Positions 28,590 to 43,500 of a stretch of 64,000 bases of DNA are shown one piece after another. Below the pieces are notes generated by a model, which searched no databases, was not told where the DNA came from, and worked only from the letters and a program-made list of their open reading frames with translations. Source of the DNA: Phytophthora colocasiae (Eukaryota > Oomycota > Peronosporomycetes > Peronosporales > Peronosporaceae). Location of the stretch: the NCBI GenBank assembly GCA_018806915.1, contig JAGKQI010000054.1, forward strand, positions 186,001-250,000, in the 5' to 3' direction. Both the position numbers and the translations under genes were made by a program. Every line of letters starts with the position of its first letter. Position 1 is the stretch's first letter.

Positions 28590-31500
28590 CTATGAAGGAA
28601 CGTGGAAAACGGAGCTGGAGATGATGTTCTGGCGGCAGATTGGACACGATGGACGTGGCAGTTGTTGCACGCAGGACGCGCAATAAATGTGGCCGCACGG
28701 GATCAGCACGCGATTCACCTGGTTCTCAAGACACACAGCGCACACGAGTGAGTCCTGCGCTTCCTTCTTCTCGCGGAGAACTGAATCGATCTGTGCTGCA
28801 GCCGCGCGACGCCCTGCTTCGGCCACTTCGAGCTGATGTTGCAGCCGGAGGTTCTCGGCCATCAAGTTTTCAACGTTCGTGTCCAGTGTCACATTCAGAC
28901 GCGACAGTAGGTCATTCACGGCTGACAAGATGTTCGCAGAGGAGACCGGGACCGCTGGTGGCTTTACGCTCGACAGCTCATTGCCCTGGACTTCAGGAGA
29001 GATAGCTACAACCGACTGAGGCAAGCTCACGTCCTCGGAATGCTTTGGAGGCCTTGTAACTTGCTGAGTAGTAACACCATTCTCACTACTGTCACCACTG
29101 GTCCCGACGCGAGCAGTTTGGAAGAAGTAGAGTTGCGTGGCCAACATCCACCGCGTGGACGAACTACTCACCTTCACTTCATATCGGCTAACTGCACTGG
29201 GTTCTTCTCTTAAGACCTTGGCGTAACACAGCGTTCCGCTTTCATCTTCAACAGCGACGAGCTCTCCAGGTAAACAGGAGCGAAGAGGAGCCAGCTCTAC
29301 ATTCCCACAGTCTGCATCACACAAAGGCTGACCCAGCACTCCTCGAAGCTTTTCCACGATCAACACTGGATCTTCGTAGATGTCCAGCACTTGGAGCACG
29401 TCAGTGATCTTTATCTCGTCACACGCCAAGATAGACTCCAACACAGAGCAGTCCTGCAGCACTCCACCCAGCAGTTGGTTAATGCATCGAGCGACCAAAA
29501 GGCTCGTTCGCATCTCCTTGTTGGATCGAGTGGCAATGTAAATCTGCTTCCTCGTATGGTCCACGAACGACAAACTGCTCTGGCGCATGGCCTTGGTTAC
29601 ATCCACTCTACGAGCTGGGAAATCCAACTGCGCGATGAAGCGTGAGTGCAGCTCTTCCACACACTTGACTTCGTACGCCGTCAAGCTCACGATTCGTTGG
29701 TTCAGGTCCTCGAAGTCTGGTGCAAAGCCAAAGGCATCGTACGTTGAGGCCTTCTGCTGCTGAGCCGTGATGATCTTACGCAAACCGTCCGCAAACTGGT
29801 AAGAGGCCAAGATGCTGTTGTAGTGCGCAATCTCATCAGTAGCCAAGAGTTCGGTGGGATTCTCTCTATCCAGCTCTTCAGTCACCACGGTAGTGAGTCC
29901 TGGCACCCCGAGCATCTTACAGCACCTCGTACTAATCCGTGGGTGCACCAAATGCAGATCTGTGAGGTCAATACTCGTGCATAGTGAAGCCGAGTTGTTG
30001 TAGGCCATCACCAACATTGATTGCATCACTGCCTTGCTTGACGGGAGGAAGATACTGTGCTTCTCCTCCAGCGAAAGCCGATAGTTTGACTCAGCCATGG
30101 CCATAACAAGAAGGTCGATTGCACGAGCAGCCGCGATCAGTTCATTCAAGTTGAGTGGGTGGCCGCAGCATTCCTCGTTCAAATCACGCAGCAGTCGGAT
30201 GTAGTCGCTGACTTCGGGTGCTTCTTTCGAGCCCATGTGACGGAATAGCGCATCGTACGCGCCAAACACTCGCGGGACCTCAAATATTAGAGGAGCTAGG
30301 TTCTCGGCCAAATGGAAGAACAAACGAGACCCTTTAACCAGAGTAGATCCAACTGGAATGATCGCCGCGTTCGTAAGACATTGCTGGGTTTCGGCTCCTA
30401 GATCTCCCCACTTCTCCTGCAGAAACTTGAAAATTGCTTGAAACACCTCCACCATTGGCAAGAAGAACTGCCAATCTAAAGATCGAGATGACACAGCACG
30501 ATCTCCGTGCGTAATGGACAGTAAATGCGCCACGACTTGGTTCTGAGGAGGCGGAGACTGAATCCCCAAACGGCTATAGAGAACACGCGGCGGCAGCGCT
30601 ACGTTCGCCAAGATCGGCATCGTAGAATAGACCAACGCCTGATCATCTGGGATAGCGCACTCCGAGTACTTGCGGACAACTGAACGCGACGTAAACTGTC
30701 CTTCTTGAGTTTCTGAGACTTTCAATTCACATGAGGCTTCATATACAGCAGCAGGGACGAACGCCAGTGGAGCTATTCTCTCGAAAAACGACCGAGACCG
30801 ATCGAACTTGTCGAAATTCTGAACGAAAAACTGGTGCAAGGTTGTGATCAGGTGTTCATCTTCGGGCGCAAGCGCTTGCTTACCGGAAAATTGGTCATCA
30901 ATGCGTTGCGCGCATTCCACGAAAATGTCCACAGTCACTTCAGTTTGCAGCCCAATCTCACCCATAAGGTCCAGCCACTCCGTAGTCCGGTACCGTTGGG
31001 CTGGAAATTGGCCGTGAACACCATCGTAAATTGCTGCAAGCACATTGTTTCGAGGGTCGCAGTAGGCACTGGCTGGGTGATAGAGAGCGTTTTCACCTTC
31101 GCCGTCGCGGAAAAGTGCTGAGATCTTGAGTAAAGTTGCTAACTCGGCGTTTCCACGCAGTGATTGCCACTTCTGTAGGATAATATTCATGATCTGGTCA
31201 CGCTGGGCTTCGAGCAGCTCGCTGTACCTCGGTAACACGTACAACAGAAGCTTGCTGTCGCTCATTTCCTCCACACCGAGATCCTTGTAGAACGTGTTCA
31301 GGCGGGGGTTACTTTTGAGAAAACACTGCTGTGCATCAGGTGGAAGTGGAATGTCTGTCAAACTGAGATCTGGTGGAATCAAATAGAAATCCTGTCCACC
31401 GTGAATTGAGCATGGCATATCTTGAACATTTACGAAAATTGGCAATCGTTTCAGCTTTTCCAGCTGGACACGGTTGTAGCCGCCGGTAGTTTCGCCGTTG

Positions 31501-34500
31501 TGGCTGAAAAACTCGGCAATGTGAACTGCACGCGCTTCCGTTAACTCGCTCCAACGAAGCTCCTCCCAGGCGGAGGCCAAAATGCCTTCAAGAACCACTA
31601 ACCCAAGATCAACACTACGGGGCACGATGTCACTCTCCTGTCCTCCGAGATACGCAAGTTCCATCATTGCCACATTCAATTCCGAGAGAATGTTGTGAAG
31701 CGTCTCCCGACTGCAAAACTCGTTAGCTTCGCTCTCGACTGGATACACAGGGACTGCGAAGCCTAAGCCGACCCCATCGCTTTCCAATTCATCGTTTGAG
31801 GTCTCAAATGCGAACGAAACAGAGCCGGAGGATAACTGCACATCTCCGAAGGAACCTTCATTTTCCAACAGCACCCCACTGGAATTACCTTCCGTATGGG
31901 CTGGCGACGACAGTACATGTACATCTTCCATCGTGACCGTAGCTTCAATATCACTACTAGTAGACAAACTTGGTGCACTTTCATCTTCATCCGCAACCTC
32001 TTCATTGACTTCTTCTTCATCCGAGCTGTCTTCCTCGTCACTTTTTCGGAATTTTGCAGCGCTTAATGCCATCAATTGCTTGCGTTCAGCTTCCATTTTC
32101 GTCATTTTCGTTTCTTGCTCCATAGAAGAATCCTGGAAGGCCCCAACGACTCGAGTAGCTGTCTCGCTGTCAGCCGACTCGTTCCAAACGCACACAGCCA
32201 TATCCATTCTGGCACAAGAAACCAGTCGTGAGCCTTTAACAGGGATTAATGGCCAGTTTGCAAAGTATTGCAACGATCGACGTTCGAAATGCACAACCTG
32301 CCAGAATCGGTACAGCCACAGTTCGTCAATCTCGATGGGAGAACTCGGATCCCAGCTAACAATTGTCTGGTTTCTCCACATCGGTGGTAACACTCGATCA
32401 ATGTTATCTGAAAGAATCTTGATAGAGAAGGAAACCAGACCAAAGACAGCGGTAAATCGACTCTCCGAGAAGTACTTGTGCAGTCTTTGGTACGCCGCTA
32501 GAGATACAAACAGGTTCCCAAGTGGCCGGAGTAGCTCAATCTGGTTGAATGACGCGAGAACGTAACTTGTTCTGCGTTGATTGACTCGAAGAACACCAAT
32601 GCTTCCATCTTCTAGCGGTAGTAGTGAGAGTCCATGATATTCAGCCCATACAGGGTCCGTTTCACTTGGCAATGGGAAAGGTAAATCACTTAGACAGTAC
32701 TCCAACAAGGACAAACAAATATCGGGGTGGACTTCAGCACTGCTCACACTTCTCAAGAAACGCCGCAGAACTTTTGGTGTGACCGAGTAAATCCGCGACG
32801 GAAGGAGGCGTGAACAATCTTGGAGGATACTGGGTGGCATATCAAATGCTGGGAAATGTAGTTGAGCAAAAGATGCGACCTGTGTGAATAATAGTTTGTT
32901 CAGTAAAACATAAATAATTCGGTAATACGAGGTTGAAGCATGTTTACCTGAATATTCATTCCAGCCAAATCAAGTTGATAGCCATTGCTCAGCGCACGGA
33001 AGACACCGTCAGTGCAGAGGAACAACTCCCGTGTTCCAACTAACTGGTATGTGCGCGCTTGCACTAAAGTGCCAAGCTCTTTACGCTGTAAAACGTGCCG
33101 TTAGTACATTTCAAAAAGATACCCTGGGTTGAAAAAACTTACCCGTTTCAGTGTTGGCCAAATACTGTACAGTGACTTAGGGAAAGAGCCTTCGTAACGG
33201 CGCTTGGTCAGCATAAGAAGCTTGGCATACGCGTCCGAGACTCCATCTTCGAGTAAGACACGGTTCCATCCAGCTGCAACTTGTTGCTCACTACCACTTG
33301 CACCACTGGAATCACTCTCTCGACCGTTTGAAGATGCCGCCAACGCAAGCTCCTTGTCCTTAACTGCCTTTTTAAAGCATCCATTGATGTGGATAGGCAG
33401 CCCAACATCTTGTTGAGTGTTGACAATTTTGTATAGGTACCCCCGAAGGCGAGGAGCTGGATTCCCATTACGGAAGATATGGCAGGCCACGCTAACATAC
33501 GGCGTCGAATGAAGCATTTCATGCACTGGTGTGCAAGCCAAATCGCGACTCCTGCCCAAGCCGATGTTGTCTGCAAGCAGCCAAATGTCGCGGTACTGTC
33601 GATTCTCCAATTCAAGGTTGACGACAAACTCCATTTGGTTTTCAGGGATCACTGGACTCTTGAAAAAGCTCTGCAGCGAAAACTTCTTCTTCCAATCTTG
33701 GTTTTGTCGTGTTAAGTTGCGTTTCCGAAGCGTATCTTCAGGCGATTCCAGGGTAACCTCTGCATGGCAATGAGAAGCGAATTCAGATTCCTTTCCAACA
33801 CTCCACAAGGAAATACGATACACCGACTCAGTGAAAATCAGCGTCTGGTACAGTTGTGACTTCAAGAGCTCAACCAATTTGTCAACTTTCGCGGAATCCA
33901 GCACATGGGAAGACACAGCTGATGCCGACGTGCGCCAAGGGAAGCGAATCAGCGTGCTTTGTGTTCCTCGAGACACATTGCTCGGACATGAAGGGAGCGT
34001 CGTAAATGGAAGTAGCTGGTCGGGATATCGAACAAAATCTTGGCCAAGCACTTCATATCGCCGACCAATGCCTGTCATTCGACTAGTATTCGATGTTGAG
34101 ACTGTTGCTGTCGAGGCCAGATAACATCCAGTGGGATCTAAAATGTAGAAACCGTCTCCACTGAGAATCTGCATGCAGTCTGATACCATGAATCCACAAA
34201 GAAGACCCGTGCGAGACGACTCTCCTCGGAACAAGTTGTTAATGTCGTTTTCACTCAATACCATGTCGTGGATGTGAATACAGAGCGCGTCATCTTGAAG
34301 CGGTTGCAGCGACGGTTGAATCACACGCTGCGCTGAATGGTGCCGTCTATCCAGGAAAAAGTCTACTTGAGTACCCCCTAACCGTTCTGCAGCGAGAATT
34401 GTTTCCCACAGGAGGGCGTGGTGCCATTCTGATCGAGGCGGCAACATGCTATGTAATCCACCTGCTGGAGAGCACACTACACGTCGACTTGTCACTGAAG

Positions 34501-37500
34501 TCTCTGCAAGTTTCGAGTGCAACGAAACAGCCCCCAGTGCTCCGGCAACAGCTTTAGGGACCTTTTTCGATACAAATGTCAAGCCTTGCCGTGTTTTCCG
34601 CGATTCGTCCCATTCCATGTCGTCAAATGTCAGGTGAACAGCAGGAACGAGGCAGTTGGCCTGATCCAGTAAAATCATTTCTTGTGATGCGAACGAGCCC
34701 AGCGCCGATTCCAATACCGGTATTTCTTCCGCGACGATTTCGTAGATTTTTAAACATGCTGCCACTTGCTTTTCAGACAAAACCTCATGTCGTGGTAGTC
34801 TCATGATCGCCTCCAAGTAATCAACAGTAGTAAAAGTCTCCTTGACACCAAAAGAAGCAAGAAGCGAACGCGGAATGATATGTTCACTCGGGCAGCTGAA
34901 CAGTAGGGGCTCCAATGTACTGTCCGCTTCCACTGCGATTTGGCACGGGTAAGCAAAACCATTGCCTGTCCAGATCCAGAGAGCGTTCGCCATCTTCCGA
35001 TACACAGCAGACGCTTTCCAACCCTCTTCGTCTGATAGTCGATAGTTCTCCAAGTTCTCGTACATTGAGTGGACTTCTGATAGTGGGAAACGCCAATTCG
35101 ACGACAATAGTTCCCCACTCTCCTTCTTTACGCCGTATTCCTCCCAACGCAAGGCAATGGCCTCGAGTTGTTTTGCCACCACAAACAGATCGACTGGTTC
35201 ATCCCATCCAAACGCGTTGATGAGCTGTTTTGACGTTAGCTCACCGTCCAAGAACTCCATTGACGAAGAGCAAAACCACTGATTATTGCCAAGCAAGCAA
35301 GCAAACCCGTTAGGTATGTCTGATGAGTACCATTTCAAAAAATATAGAACTTACCGCATCATTTAGGGGACGCATTTCCGACGCATTTGAAAGACGTGGG
35401 CCTTGACTACGTCGTTCAGTTGAATTTCTCCATGGCATCGCAGGGTCGGGGGACTCCAGTCGAACAGGTAGCCACTGAACTTTCTTCAGCTTCCCGACAA
35501 TTTCGTGCATTGCTTGGTGTTCGCTGTTTTCGACTTGGGCAGCCATGGAATCACTGGTAGTTGCCTCCGACATCATCAAATCAAAGTGCATATTTACCAT
35601 TGACAACAAATTTTTGGCCTTGAGGCTTGCCTTGGTGGCAGCATCTTCGCGGTACATCGTCTCGATTGAGCATGCGCTCTCTAGGATTGCATGGCAGGAG
35701 AGACCCGTTTGAAGTCCCAACGACCGCAGAATTTCAACCATCGATGGGGTGGAAAATGCCTCAGCAGGTAGACCGTTCTCTCCCACTAGCTCACTAAGCT
35801 CGCCAACACTAGGGTCATGGAGCTGACTGGCTGCACGAAACTCTCGTTTTCTTGATGGAATGATAGCCTGCGTTGTAACTACGTCACGAAAGCGCGAGTC
35901 GGTTCGCTGATGATATGCGTGAGCCTCTAGAGCTCCGACAAGAACAGAATCAACCAAATCTCCACTCTGTTCTTCAAACCTTGGCAACTGTGGGAAAACG
36001 TGATCCAGCAGTATTTTCGTGTACTTCCATTCATCAATTCCACATTCACGCAAAAATCTCCTCAGCGATTCCTTCTCAGCACGGAAGAACAATTCGTTGA
36101 GAACTCTAATATCAGCGTCACTGCCAGGTAAGTACCCCCCTCGCCTTAAACTAACAAAGTTGCTAGAATCAGACTTCGAGTACACAGGGAATATCGGGAG
36201 TTCGAAGAGGATTGGCTGGAAGTCGTTGGGCACAGCATCAAAGGTATTGTGTGCGAAGAAATCGCACATTACTTGCCGCTCAACCGCTGTCGTTGCAGCA
36301 AAAATATCATCAAAACTCTGTCTGTCGTGTCGGAACTGGTAGCGACTTAAGGATGCCAAAAGGCCACCCGAAGTTAGTTTATGAGCGTATTTGTGCGCCA
36401 GCAACCACTGCACACTCCTTTCACCACTTACATAGGATGTATCCACGATATGAACACCAACTTTCGCCAGAGCATGCTGTAGCTGAGAGAGAACTTCAGA
36501 CGATAGTGGTGCCGCTCCCGAGTGAGGAAGAACGAGACTGGCATTTGATGCTAGACAAACCCACTGTGTCCCATCACCACAAAGGATAGGAACTAATGGC
36601 CATTTCATAAAGACTTGTGGTAAATGCTCAATCTTCTGCAGTTGAGTTTCCACATACATCCACAAAAGTTTAATCCACTCATTCTTGGTTGCAATTCCCT
36701 CCTCTTCTGATGTCGTCTCAAGAGCAAATACAACGTCGTCAATTTTCCTCCAGCAGCGACCAAGCAGATGTGGTAAGAAATTGTCTAGGATAGTTGCAAG
36801 GTCCAACACCCGAAGATTCGAGTCATCGTACACTGACGCCAATGAGTCAAACATTTCTTTGAATTCTCCACGTACCACGCGATGCGGAAACTCGACCAAA
36901 AGTCGTTCCTCGATACCATCTCCAAAGAAGAAAGTCAACTGATGGTTTTTGCTGTCACCTTCCTGTGTGGAATCAGTAAAGCAAATTCTCCCGAATTTTC
37001 CGTCTTTTAGAGGTAACAACGGTAGTTGGTTAAGAGCTTGGGTCGCAGAAAGGTTTGACGAGCCCATGCAATCCGACAGACAAAACTGCACCACGCAGTT
37101 AAGAGCATTCTTGTCCAATGCTGGTAGAAATGTTCCTTGTTTGGTCAGTTTTCGAAAAAAAGCTGGAGTCATAGCTCCATAAACTGCATCAAACTGAATC
37201 AACAATTTGCGCAGAGCCACTGGTATCTGGACTGTCGCTAATGACGCTGCACCCAGCGCAATTTCAAGCGTCTTCCAGTCGCTGAGACTGTCGTCTATCA
37301 ACACGCAAGAATTTGGCGCAACAGATTTTCTAGGCGAATCGATCAGCTGAGGAGTTGAAGCAAAAAACATCGGCCGGTTGCTCATTATCCGGAAAAGTTC
37401 GAGACAAATGCTGTCCCACGGGCCCATTGGGAGCTTCGTAGGGAAAAATGATAGGTATTCAGAAGATCCGCCCTGGCAAATAGCCTTCGCTTCAAGTAGA

Positions 37501-40500
37501 AATGTTAAATACGCGGGAGCAACTGCATCCACCAACAGATTTGCGTTCCATTCCGAACGCAATTTTCCATCACCGCTCATATCGTCACCAGTCCAAATAT
37601 CGCGTCGATTCGAGGATAACTCAAAGTAGCCGTTGATATGGACTGGCAAGCCCACACGCACTGGAAGAGGAAGAAAGCAGAAGGCACGCCCTTCCATCGG
37701 CACCCCATCGATACGACTGGCAATACCAACCCACGGAATCAGTTTCAAAGACTCGTTCTCAGTAGCACAAGCCATGTCACGAGCCTTTCCTCCACCAATC
37801 TGATTGCACACCAAATACTTCTCGATAGATTCTTGGAGTTGATCTTCCTTCTCCACATCCGACACTTCTTGATCAGTTGGACTATTGTCAGTTTTACCAA
37901 ATTGATGGAACAATGTTTCCAGTTGCTGGTGTTGTCGTCGTCGAATGTGAAGCACTTGGGTCACAGAGGGAAGCTCTTCCGTTGGCGTGGAGCGCAAACG
38001 TGAGTAAAATTCTCTTTTGGCAGACAACTCCGCACCAGCTCTGTTTCCTGTCAAATCATTACCGCGCATAAATCGATCAATCTTCCTCCACGAATCCCCT
38101 CGCTGTTCTTTGGGTACTTCTGCACCGTACAAAAGCACAGGTGGTTGGTTGATGTCTGATTGGATATACACTTCCACTTTGCGAACATTTCGCAGGAATA
38201 GAATGGTATCAATAATTGACCCCTGGAAGCTTCTAAACAATTCCACGATTTCGCGGTGGGAGTAGCCTCGACGCTTGATCTCGCTGCTTTCTGCAAGTAC
38301 GTTGTCACGCAATGGAAAGCGGAACAAGGTGCCCTTGTAATGATGCTCTAAGTCGCACCCAAAAAAGCCCTTGAACGGAGCAAATTGGTCAGGAAACTGT
38401 TTCACGATACTCGAATTTGCGAATCGAATCTTGATACCAGGGTTCGCAGCTGAAATGCCAGGTAAGTGGGTGGCATGAGGATCGAACATCACTGTACAAA
38501 GCAACACAGCACACGGTGAGTTAGTTGTTCTAGCACAGCCATGCATCACCAATGTCAGGACGACACACCAATTGATTTTGCCGAAACGATAGAAGGGAGG
38601 TCAGTGAAATGATACACCGAATTAAATCCAAGCCCAAAGCGTCCCGTAGTAGCAGCACGCTGAAGTTTGCTGGCTTGGCCGATGCGCGCCAGGCTGATAA
38701 AATCCCCGTCACTGAACTCAGCATCATTGTACTGTGAAAGTGCAACACCACAGGAATTAGTACATTAACAACAGAACAACAATAATGACTTACACAATAC
38801 AGGGAAGGTCCTTGCCACTTTGCCATGGTTGGACTCAGTAGTGACGAAGTCCCGTATGTGCAGCTGTTGTACAGCACACACACGCGTGATGCCCCTGCAT
38901 CATCTGCATTTTGAATGAGTTCACTAATAATATTCGGCCCGTCTGGATATTGCTCCAGGATATGGGCAATTCGCTTTGTCAGGGCTTCTGTCTGGCCAAA
39001 TGCCTCGACGTCACCTTCAGCACCGAAAGACATGGCTTCGTGACCACTTTCACTCAGTAGCTGGCTGCGCAATGAACGTGATCCGATTTTTGCTGCCACT
39101 TCATTGGAAATTTTGGGATGAATAAACCGTGTGTTTCCCGAAGAGGCTTCGTAGTCACGTCCATTTAGCCATGGGGCATCGTCATACGTCAAATTTGCTG
39201 CGAGTTCAAGAACCCCGTTGCGGTCTGGAGCGAACAATTCATAGTCGGAATGGTGTTGTAGCGTATCACTAATCAGTTGGATCAACCCGATCACTGTTAT
39301 CAGTTTATCACTTGAGAGAGGAATCGACTTTATGTCTTCTTCCTTTGAACTCAAACATTCGCCGTACATTGCTCCAAGAACATGTACATAATCTTGTAGT
39401 GCAAATCTCTCTCGGACACCAATCGCTTTCAAAAAGGGTCGGAAATGAAGTAGCTCGTTCGGAATCGTATACAAGTAGGGCTCAGCGTTCACAACAGCCA
39501 TAGTAGCCACGTGGTTTCCAGACACAAAGCGATCGCCAACCCAGACGTACTTTCCGTTTCCCGACAATATCGACAGCACTTCGTTACGACGCTCGCCTAT
39601 CTCACTCTCGAAAAACGAGGATAGAATGCGATATATATCGTACACTGCAGACCCAACCACATGGGTGTCCCTGTCATTTGCAGATTTCATATCAGTGTCA
39701 AATTTCGCCCGAACGTTGCCAAACATCAACGAGATATCCTTTAGCTGAGTGGCAATGATCTCAGCTGGCAGACGCTTTCCCCACCCTAGCACGCCTTGTA
39801 AAACTTCCGAATGGACTGGGCACTTTATGATGTGGAACTGAGACGAACAAAGCCACAAATGTTTAGGAGGTCTGGATTTCTGCGGTGAAGCGACGATAAC
39901 TCGTTCACCTTGCTTGTACCACGGCACTGAGGGGTGTGGCTTTTCCTCGCACACCGGGACCCACACGATAATCGCTAGCTTCGCTTTGAAGTCCTCTATT
40001 TCAGCAAGTTCCATTGCTTGCTCCTCCAGCACTTCTGCAGTTGATGTGCCAGCATCACGATGCGCGTCCTGTCCGCGTAAGCGGTCATCACTCAGAAAAC
40101 TCCGTAAGAACCGCATACCCTTTGTCTTCCTGCTTTTCTTTACATGCGTCTGTGGCTGCCGTTGGAGCGATGGTGGCGTCACCAATTGATCCATGTGTGA
40201 GTCTACGTACTGGAAAAACTTAACTGAACGGGAGCGCAGCTTTTCGCATAATTCATCCTGCTCTGCTTCCTCGTTAAGCCCAGCCATGATCTTCATTTGC
40301 TCATTTTCCAACGATACCGCCAGTGACAGAACAGATCGACGCGATAACGCACGCTGTAGACCAATAGACCTCAGCGCAGCGAGTGGTTGCGGGTCTTGTA
40401 GCTCGAGAGCAGGGAAAAATGAATCGTCCATGATGGCTATAAATTCATCTATCTCCGGGTCGTACAATTCGTCAATTGATCTCAGATCTCCCATCATTGT

Positions 40501-43500
40501 TGGGAACATTACTGCAGTTTCAACAATACTCAACAACATGCCGTCATGGTCCTGGGCCAGCAAGGCACTTAGTTCTGTCAGCAACTCGTAGGCAAACTTT
40601 ACGCGTGATTTGGGTTCAATGTGGTTGAATCGAGGAATCAAGTACTTTGCAAAAAACTCCACTTTAGTGATGCGTCGAACACCCAAGCCTACCAGGAAAT
40701 CCGACAGTACTGCATCATCTTCCTTCACATACACAAAATTATCATCGAGAAACGTCGGGCCCATACCCGCACATAGTAAAACCTCGTGATGTCGCTCCAA
40801 AATCTCTGCTAGCGAAACAAATGCAGAGGAAAAATCACTGTCTGCACTTGTACGGTTCTGCCACGGAACATCATACCCGTCGACATCCTTAACCGCTTTA
40901 AATCCAGGCAGTATAGGCAGAAGGCTGCAGATTAGTTTGTGGTTCGCGTCGAGGTCTTCAATAACTCCAGAAATTAAGAACTTGAGCAGGTGTTCCCGAT
41001 CAGATTTGTCGGTGCGCTCAAATTGCTTGCGCACCGCAGTCAAGCTTCGTGATCCCAGTACCACTCCAATACACGAAAGCACACCAGCCGCAGTCGGCTG
41101 ATGGATAAACTGCCATACCTCTGGGTTTGGTTGAAAAGATGCGAAGAGGTTGGGAATGAGAAGCCGCACATGAATCTTTTCCAAAACACATAGGCAGCCA
41201 TCGGGAATAAGCTCAGCACTCAGCACACCAGCTGAAACACTTAGCTGCGCGAGTGTTTGAGCAGAAGTCGGTACAATCGGCCACTTGTCTTTAAACGCGG
41301 TAAGGTGCTTGCTTGCACCAAGGTAATTCCATAGCTGCCGAAACCATTCTTCATTTGGCTCATTCTCATCGTCGGCCCCGCTCCAAGGAACTGTCACCTT
41401 ACCGAACCATGCACCAGGTAACACTACAGCCAACATATCCTCAAAGCCTTGGTAATCCAGCTTTTGAACGTTGAGTTGTTGTGCTGCCATGTCCGAGGAA
41501 AGAAGTGTCAATCCCTTCGCTCCAATAGCTTCAATATTGACCAAATGACTACGTGCTTTCTCCAGCAATTGTAGCTCTTCTCGACTCGGGATTAAAAACG
41601 TGCTGATTGCTTCTCCATTCACAATAGAAGGGTTCGGATTCTGAAGCAACCAATTGAGAGCTGTCTCCACTCCTTCGCTCCCTGCGACTGCTAGCGCGTA
41701 ATTAGCGTGCTTTTGTGTAAACCCCATGGAGCACAAGTATTCAAGTTCGCTTGGATCAACTTTTGAGTGGCGCTCAAATGTTTGAAGAGTTCCATCGGCC
41801 GCTGGGAGGAATTTAACGCCAATCAGTTCATTCAACCGGTCTGGCTCCAGGTCATTCAGCATAAAACCTAGGAGACACTCAACAGATTCTCGGGTACTCG
41901 CATGACTTGAGCGCTTCGTTTTATAGGCCTCACGTATGGCTTGCGGCTCAACATACGCTGGAACTGTTCTTGTCTTTATCAATACACGTTCAAAGTCTTC
42001 AGACAAGTTTCGGACGACAGGAAAATCGTCACCAATCAGCAATTGTTCGAGCTGCTTTGAGTTGGGAAAGCTGCTGCGAACCACCATACTCTCCACAGGA
42101 GAGACCCATCTACCACCTTGAAATTCACTATATAAGCAAGGTTTATTGCGAACCAATAAGAAAAAAGAGAGTGCCAGGGAGTCCCACGGTGCTGGCGGGA
42201 GTACTTGAGGTAGCAGCTGAACGTGCTGACCAGGGTCCATAATTTGGCTACTAGCCAGGTGCAAGATTGCTCGAGCATAGCATGGAGCAATCACATCACG
42301 AAGCAAGGCAATATTCCACTGAGCACGGAGCAGGCCATCTCCACTTAAACCTTCTCCAAACCAAATGTCACGACGGTTTGACGAAAGCTCAAAGTATCCA
42401 TTTACCTAACACGGCATCAACACTTCTCATTAGAAAAAGGAGAGTTGTTCAACCGTTGGTAGGAAATACTTACGTGTACAGGCAAATACGTATGCGATGG
42501 TAACGGCAAAAAGCAAAACGCCAAGCCAGAGGATCCAGCACTTTTGCAATCCATACTCGTTGACACTGCTACACCACCCCACGGAACGAGGCGTTGACTC
42601 ACGTTTGCAGGATCGCAGGCTATCTTCGTGCACTCCCCACCGCCAAGCTGGTTCATAATCAAATACTCGTACGTTTCCGTCAAACTCGTGGCGCATTTGC
42701 GAGCCTCGATTATCAATGGGTAGTCGCAAATGATTCCTGTGCAGTAAATGTATTAACATAACAAAAACGTAGTTAACGCTCGAACGTCAAATTCAGTTTG
42801 ACTATAGAAGCCACGCAAAATACCATCGGTAGAGAATTGCTGGGGAGATATTGGACCAGATGAGCTCAGACTTGTGTGTTGTAATGACCGTTTTGCTTCA
42901 ATGTCTGGCGTCATGTTGTTGATCCAAGATTCGTGTAGCACGGTCGAGGCTTCGTCACCTGCTCTCCATTCTGAAATTGATATTTTGCATACGTTACGCA
43001 AGAAAAGCAGCACGGTCGGCAAACTCTTAGCAAATTCCTCGAGCATTTCTGCCATATTTTCCGGTGTTTGGGCCCGATTCGACAGCTTGCTTTGCTTGGC
43101 TTGCTCTACCGTTCGAAGTGCAAGTCGAAAAATCGTCCCCTTCACAGTTTAGAACAAGCAAACGGTTAGTTTTACCGAGCACCCCGAGCTGGTAGATAGT
43201 GCAGGTGACATAAGAAGAAGCAACGATATTTCGGTGTACAGCCTACCTGAAAGGGTTCTGAAAAGTTACATCCAAAGCATCGGAACGGAGTGATCTGATC
43301 AGGAAAGTTACTAACCAAATCTGGATGAGCGATAAAATCGATCATCTTTCCTGGGTTGCTGGGGTTAACGTTTGGTAAATGACAAGCCTAGAATGACGAA
43401 AGAATACTTGATTTTCAGCAAAATGCCTTCAGCGGGGAAAAAAAGTCTTAACTTGCGTACCTGGGGGTCGAAGAATACTAACTGCGATCCACTAACAAAC

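Noticed and set aside
28381..28698. N-terminal extension of the short RING protein to the ATG at 28698
   Set aside because: It overlaps the 3' coding end of the sacsin-like gene in another frame and has no match to the family.
31933..32565. 210-codon plus-strand frame
   Set aside because: Antisense shadow of an acidic, Ser-rich region of the sacsin-like exon.
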